Assembly: GCA_023416415.1 (NCBI GenBank)
Contig: JAEZHR010000319.1
Span: forward strand, 1-8,925
Length of the DNA stretch: 8,925 nucleotides
DNA from: Pseudomonadota bacterium
Lineage (GTDB): Bacteria; Pseudomonadota; Gammaproteobacteria; Burkholderiales; Burkholderiaceae_D
Reading direction: 5' to 3'
The translations under genes and the position numbers were made by a program. Shown piece by piece: positions 6,232 through 8,925 of this stretch. The notes under the pieces are model-generated. The model worked only from the letters and a program-made list of their open reading frames with translations, was not told the DNA's origin and did not search any database. The first letter of the stretch is position 1. Each line of letters begins with the position of its first letter.

Positions 6232-6304
6232 GGCGAGCAAATCGGCGCCCATTCCTGGGAGCGGACGAGTATTTGCCTTACTTCCATACAAGAAGAGGAG
6301 TCAC

Positions 6305-7003
6305 ATGAACAAGGTATTCCCCGATGCCGCCAGCGCACTGGAAGGCATCGTCAAGGATGGACAGACCATCGCGGTTGGCGGATTTGGCCTGTGTGGCATT
6401 CCGGAGGCGCTGATTGCCGCGTTGCGCGATTCCGGCGTCAAGAATCTCACTGCAATTTCGAACAACGCCGGCGTCGATGGTTTTGGCCTCGGCCAACTGC
6501 TGAGCACGCGCCAAATCAGGAAGATGATTTCATCCTATGTTGGGGAGAACAAGGAGTTCGAGCGCCAGTACCTGGCCGGGGAACTCGAGCTGGAGTTCAC
6601 GCCACAGGGCACGCTCGCCGAGAAGCTGCGCGCCGGAGGCGCCGGCATTCCCGCCTTTTTTACCAAGACCGGCGTCGGCACCATCGTGGCCGAAGGCAAG
6701 GAGGTGCGTGAGTTCGACGGTGAACAGTACGTTATGGAGCGCTCGCTCGTCGCAGACGTCTCGCTGGTGAAGGCCTGGATGGCAGACAAGACCGGAAATC
6801 TGGTCTTCCGCAAGACTTCGCGCAACTTCAATCCGAACGTCGCCATGGCCGGCAAGATCACCGTGGTCGAAGTCGAAAAGCTGGTCGAAGCCGGCGAGAT
6901 CGACCCGGATCAGGTTCATCTGCCCGGTATCTTCGTGCATCGCATCGTCGTGAATGCGAATCCGGAGAAGCGCATCGAACCACGCACCACCCGTGCAAAG
7001 TAA
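6305..7003 (+). CDS. scoA: 3-oxoacid CoA-transferase subunit A (succinyl-CoA:acetoacetate type)
   Basis: This is the alpha subunit of a two-subunit family I CoA-transferase, which with ScoB moves CoA from succinyl-CoA (or another acyl-CoA) to acetoacetate, giving acetoacetyl-CoA for thiolysis. The product has 232 residues, normal for the family. The signature GGFGLCGIPEALI is at about residues 25-37, ISNNAGVDGFGLG follows at about 51-63, and the conserved FTPQGTLAEKLRAGGAGIPAFF is at about 98-119. The ATG at 6305 is preceded by GAGGAG four bases upstream (6295-6300); the frame is open to 6203 but the added N-terminus looks non-coding. scoB follows after 14 bp. AtoD or PcaI are related alternatives; ScoA is preferred because a 3-hydroxybutyrate dehydrogenase gene lies next to the operon. 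Confidence 0.94.
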   Translation: MNKVFPDAASALEGIVKDGQTIAVGGFGLCGIPEALIAALRDSGVKNLTAISNNAGVDGFGLGQLLSTRQIRKMISSYVGENKEFERQYLAGELELEFTPQGTLAEKLRAGGAGIPAFFTKTGVGTIVAEGKEVREFDGEQYVMERSLVADVSLVKAWMADKTGNLVFRKTSRNFNPNVAMAGKITVVEVEKLVEAGEIDPDQVHLPGIFVHRIVVNANPEKRIEPRTTRAK

Positions 7004-7017
7004 GGCGGAGAACGAAC

Positions 7018-7668
7018 ATGGCATGGACTCGTGAGGAAATGGCTGCGCGCGCAGCAAAGGAATTGCAAGACGGCTTTTACGTGAATCTGGGCATCGGATT
7101 GCCGACTCTGGTGGCGAATTATGTGCCGGACGATATCGAAGTCTGGCTGCAATCGGAGAACGGCCTGCTTGGCATCGGGCCGTTCCCGACCGAAGATGAG
7201 GTGGACGCGGACTTGATAAACGCCGGCAAGCAGACGGTGACGGCGTTGAAAGGATCCTCATTTTTCAGCTCGGCCGATTCATTCGCGATGATCCGCGGCG
7301 GCAAGATCAACATTGCCATCCTCGGTGCGATGCAGGTCAGCGAGAAGGGCGACCTGGCGAACTGGATGATCCCAGGCAAGATGGTCAAGGGCATGGGCGG
7401 AGCAATGGATCTGGTTGCCGGTGTCGGTCGTGTCGTGGTGCTGATGGAGCATGTGGCCAAGGCCAAGGATGGCTCGACCTCGCACAAGATCCTCAGGGAA
7501 TGTTCGTTGCCGCTGACGGGTGTCGGGGTGGTCGATCGCATCATCACCGACCTCGGCGTCATGGACGTGACCGAGAATGGCCTGCAGGTTGTCGAACTGG
7601 CTGCCGGCGTGACCAAGGAAGAGATTGCCGAGAAGACTGGCGTTGCGCTGGATTTTTCAGCGCTATAA
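7018..7668 (+). CDS. scoB: 3-oxoacid CoA-transferase subunit B (succinyl-CoA:acetoacetate type)
   Basis: This is the catalytic beta subunit of the CoA-transferase, 216 residues long. The active-site glutamate, which forms the covalent glutamyl-CoA intermediate in this family, is E47 in SENGLLG. Other family blocks are GFYVNLGIGLPTLVANY at about 19-35, SSFFSSADSFAMIRGG, GAMQVSEKGDLANW, and GVGVVDRIITDLGVMDV near the C-terminus. The ATG has GGCGGAG seven bases upstream. The gene starts 14 bp after scoA, so the two are one operon, and a strong hairpin lies 15 bp downstream. The pathway role is activation of acetoacetate made from 3-hydroxybutyrate or from branched-chain amino acid and PHB breakdown. 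Confidence 0.95.
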   Translation: MAWTREEMAARAAKELQDGFYVNLGIGLPTLVANYVPDDIEVWLQSENGLLGIGPFPTEDEVDADLINAGKQTVTALKGSSFFSSADSFAMIRGGKINIAILGAMQVSEKGDLANWMIPGKMVKGMGGAMDLVAGVGRVVVLMEHVAKAKDGSTSHKILRECSLPLTGVGVVDRIITDLGVMDVTENGLQVVELAAGVTKEEIAEKTGVALDFSAL

Positions 7669-7683
7669 GCGGCGTTCGCGTGT

Positions 7684-7719
7684 AATGAAAAACGGCGCCC
7701 TGGGGCGCCGTTTTTCATT
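7684..7719. terminator. Bidirectional intrinsic terminator between scoB and bdh
   Basis: Two perfect 17-base arms, AATGAAAAACGGCGCCC and its complement, flank a 2-base centre; the effective loop is probably four bases. The GC core is flanked by A5 on the left and T5 on the right, so it acts as an intrinsic terminator in both directions. It lies between the stops of the convergent scoB and bdh genes. Confidence 0.93.
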
Positions 7720-7736
7720 GGGAGGAAGGCCTTGTT

Positions 7737-8531
7737 TTACTGCGCAACCCAGCCGCCGTCCATGTTCCAGGCCACGCCACGTACTTGCGCAGCCGCATCG
7801 CTGGAGAGGAAAACTGCGAGTTCGCCCAGTTGTTCCGGTGTCACGAATTCGCCCGACGGTTGCTTTTCCAGAAGCAGGCCTTTCTTCGCCTCGTCGTCGG
7901 ACAGCCCTTGCTGCTGGGCACGTGCGTCGACCTGTTTCTGAACCAGCGGGGTCAGCACCCAGCCCGGGCAGATGGCGTTACAGGTAATGCCGGTGTTCGC
8001 GGTTTCCAGGGCCGTAACCTTGGTCAGGCCGACAACGCCGTGCTTGGCGGCGACGTAGGCCGATTTCTGCGCCGAGCCGACCAGGCCATGCACGGAGGCG
8101 ATATTGATGATGCGCCCCCAGTTCTTCTGCTTCATGCCTGGCAGCGCGAGGCGGGTAGTGTGAAAAACCGAGCTCAGGTTGATTGCGATGATGGCATCCC
8201 AGCGCTCGACCGGGAAATCCTCGACATTGGCCACGTGCTGAATGCCGGCATTGTTAACAAGGATGTCGACACCGCCGAATTTCTCCGCCGCATACAGCAT
8301 CATTGCCAGGATGTCTTCTGGCTTTGACATGTCCGCCCCGTGATAGCCGGTTTGCACGCCGAATTCGCGGCTGGTCTCGGCCTGCAAGGCCTCGATCTCT
8401 GCGGCATCGCCAAATCCGTTGAAGATGATGTTGGCGCCCTGGGCGACGAAGCTGCGGGCGATCCCGAGGCCGATTCCGGATGTCGAACCCGTGACGAGCG
8501 CAGTTTTCCCCTTGTGCATGGTCCCTTGCAT
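7737..8531 (-). CDS. bdh: D-3-hydroxybutyrate dehydrogenase (SDR family)
   Basis: This enzyme oxidises (R)-3-hydroxybutyrate to acetoacetate with NAD+, in PHB-monomer or ketone-body catabolism. The 264-residue product has TGSTSGIG at 14-21, NNAG at 93-96, and catalytic N118, S146, Y159 and K163. It also carries the substrate-binding residues I recall from Pseudomonas fragi HBDH: Q98, H148, K156, W191 and Q200, each exactly four higher than the P. fragi numbering. That pattern separates it from generic FabG-type SDRs. The constant offset of four suggests the second ATG (8517-8519, giving 260 residues) may be the real start; both ATGs have an AGGGA sequence upstream. The gene converges on scoAB, supplying its substrate acetoacetate, and is divergent from the alpha/beta hydrolase gene. 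Confidence 0.94.
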   Translation of the reverse strand: MQGTMHKGKTALVTGSTSGIGLGIARSFVAQGANIIFNGFGDAAEIEALQAETSREFGVQTGYHGADMSKPEDILAMMLYAAEKFGGVDILVNNAGIQHVANVEDFPVERWDAIIAINLSSVFHTTRLALPGMKQKNWGRIINIASVHGLVGSAQKSAYVAAKHGVVGLTKVTALETANTGITCNAICPGWVLTPLVQKQVDARAQQQGLSDDEAKKGLLLEKQPSGEFVTPEQLGELAVFLSSDAAAQVRGVAWNMDGGWVAQ

Positions 8532-8567
8532 GATTTCCCTTGGCTGTGGATGTAAGCGGCTCTTGGG

Positions 8568-8593
8568 ATTTTAAGGGCAACGCCCAGTAAAAT
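8568..8593. promoter_or_regulatory. Symmetrical divergent promoter region of bdh and the hydrolase gene
   Basis: ATTTTA (8568-8573) and TAAAAT (8588-8593) are inverted copies around a GGGC-AAC-GCCC hairpin. Read outward, each gives the -10-like TAAAAT: one for bdh on the - strand and one for the hydrolase gene on the + strand, at suitable distances from the start codons. TTGGGA at 8563-8568 is a possible + strand -35 with a long 19-base spacer. No good -35 is seen for bdh. Confidence 0.4.
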
Positions 8594-8621
8594 GAACGCC
8601 TGACAAGCGGAATCGACGAGA

Positions 8622-8925
8622 ATGCAGATGGACATCAGTCAAGCACGCATCAACAAGGTGCAATGCCTTTCGCCTGCCGGTCTGCACCGGATGGCGTACA
8701 AGGAGTGGGGGGATCCGGATAACCCGAAAGTGCTGGTTTGCGTGCACGGTCTGACGCGCGTTTCGGACGATTTCGACCGCATGGCTCAGGCGTTCGCGGT
8801 CCAGTACCGGGTGGTATGTCCCGACGTGGTGGGGCGGGGGCGGTCCGACTGGTTGCGTGATCCCCGCCACTATGCCGTGCCACAGTATGTGAGCGACATG
8901 GTGACCTTGCTGGCGCGCCTGAATG
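8622..8925 (+). CDS. Alpha/beta hydrolase, N-terminal part (cut by window edge)
   Basis: The first 101 residues of an alpha/beta-hydrolase fold protein are visible and the frame is open at the right edge. The first strands and oxyanion region appear in KVLVCVHGLTR (about residues 36-46, HG at 42-43), followed by RVVCPDVVGRGRSDW at about 63-77, a block typical of this fold. The nucleophile, acid and histidine lie beyond the window. Two in-frame ATGs are available at 8622 and 8628; the upstream ribosome site is weak either way (ACGAGA or GCGGAA). Its substrate is unknown. Divergence from the 3-hydroxybutyrate dehydrogenase gene makes an ester or hydroxybutyrate-oligomer hydrolase conceivable, but nothing in the visible sequence proves this. 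Confidence 0.85.
   Translation, partial: MQMDISQARINKVQCLSPAGLHRMAYKEWGDPDNPKVLVCVHGLTRVSDDFDRMAQAFAVQYRVVCPDVVGRGRSDWLRDPRHYAVPQYVSDMVTLLARLN

Noticed and set aside
6203..6304. N-terminal extension of ScoA
   Set aside because: The ATG at 6305 has an excellent GAGGAG site and matches family N-termini; the upstream part overlaps the likely promoter.
1..8925. CRISPR array, insertion sequence, phage genes, toxin-antitoxin or defence genes
   Set aside because: No repeat-spacer pattern, terminal inverted repeats, transposase, integrase or defence domain was seen; the genes are metabolic and respiratory core functions.

Overview
The window looks like a chromosomal core segment of a betaproteobacterium of the order Burkholderiales. 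This rests on the gene order nuoM-nuoN-DUF2818-NUDIX, on the protein sequences (ETF-quinone oxidoreductase, ScoAB, 3-hydroxybutyrate dehydrogenase), and on the GC-rich codon use. The family is not resolved; Oxalobacteraceae or Alcaligenaceae are guesses. No mobile element, tRNA, rRNA or CRISPR array was found. Coding density is high, and every protein gene except the last is recognisable at family level.

Layout. (1) 1-2480, + strand: the 3' end of a complex I operon. It holds the last codons of nuoM, complete nuoN, a small three-helix membrane protein of the DUF2818 family, and a NUDIX hydrolase, all closely packed and closed by a strong hairpin terminator at 2506-2528. (2) 2543-4219, - strand: ETF-ubiquinone oxidoreductase, convergent on the same terminator. 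(3) 4418-5601, + strand: an SDR oxidoreductase and a hotdog thioesterase joined by an ATGA overlap and divergent from the ETF-QO gene. (4) 5591-6151, - strand: a PAS-LuxR transcription regulator. Its stop codon lies inside a short palindrome shared with the thioesterase stop. (5) 6305-7668, + strand: scoA-scoB, encoding the two subunits of a 3-oxoacid CoA-transferase, divergent from the regulator. (6) 7737-8519 or 8531, - strand: 3-hydroxybutyrate dehydrogenase, convergent with scoB across a 17-bp perfect hairpin. (7) 8622 to the edge, + strand: an alpha/beta hydrolase cut by the window end.

How the parts fit. Regions 1 and 2 both feed electrons to the quinone pool, from NADH (complex I) and from acyl-CoA dehydrogenases through ETF. 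Regions 4-6 form a ketone-body or PHB-monomer catabolic set: 3-hydroxybutyrate to acetoacetate (BDH), then to acetoacetyl-CoA (ScoAB). The PAS-LuxR protein is the obvious candidate regulator of scoAB. The intergenic region between them holds a 20-bp dyad just upstream of a plausible sigma70-like promoter.

Nothing here is a clearly new system. The items most worth a second look are the uncharacterised DUF2818 and NUDIX pair at the end of the complex I operon, the orphan PAS-LuxR/scoAB regulatory module with its dyad, the SDR-thioesterase pair beside ETF-QO, and several small structured elements: the nuoM 3' tandem duplication, the twin-stop palindrome, and the symmetrical divergent -10 region upstream of bdh.
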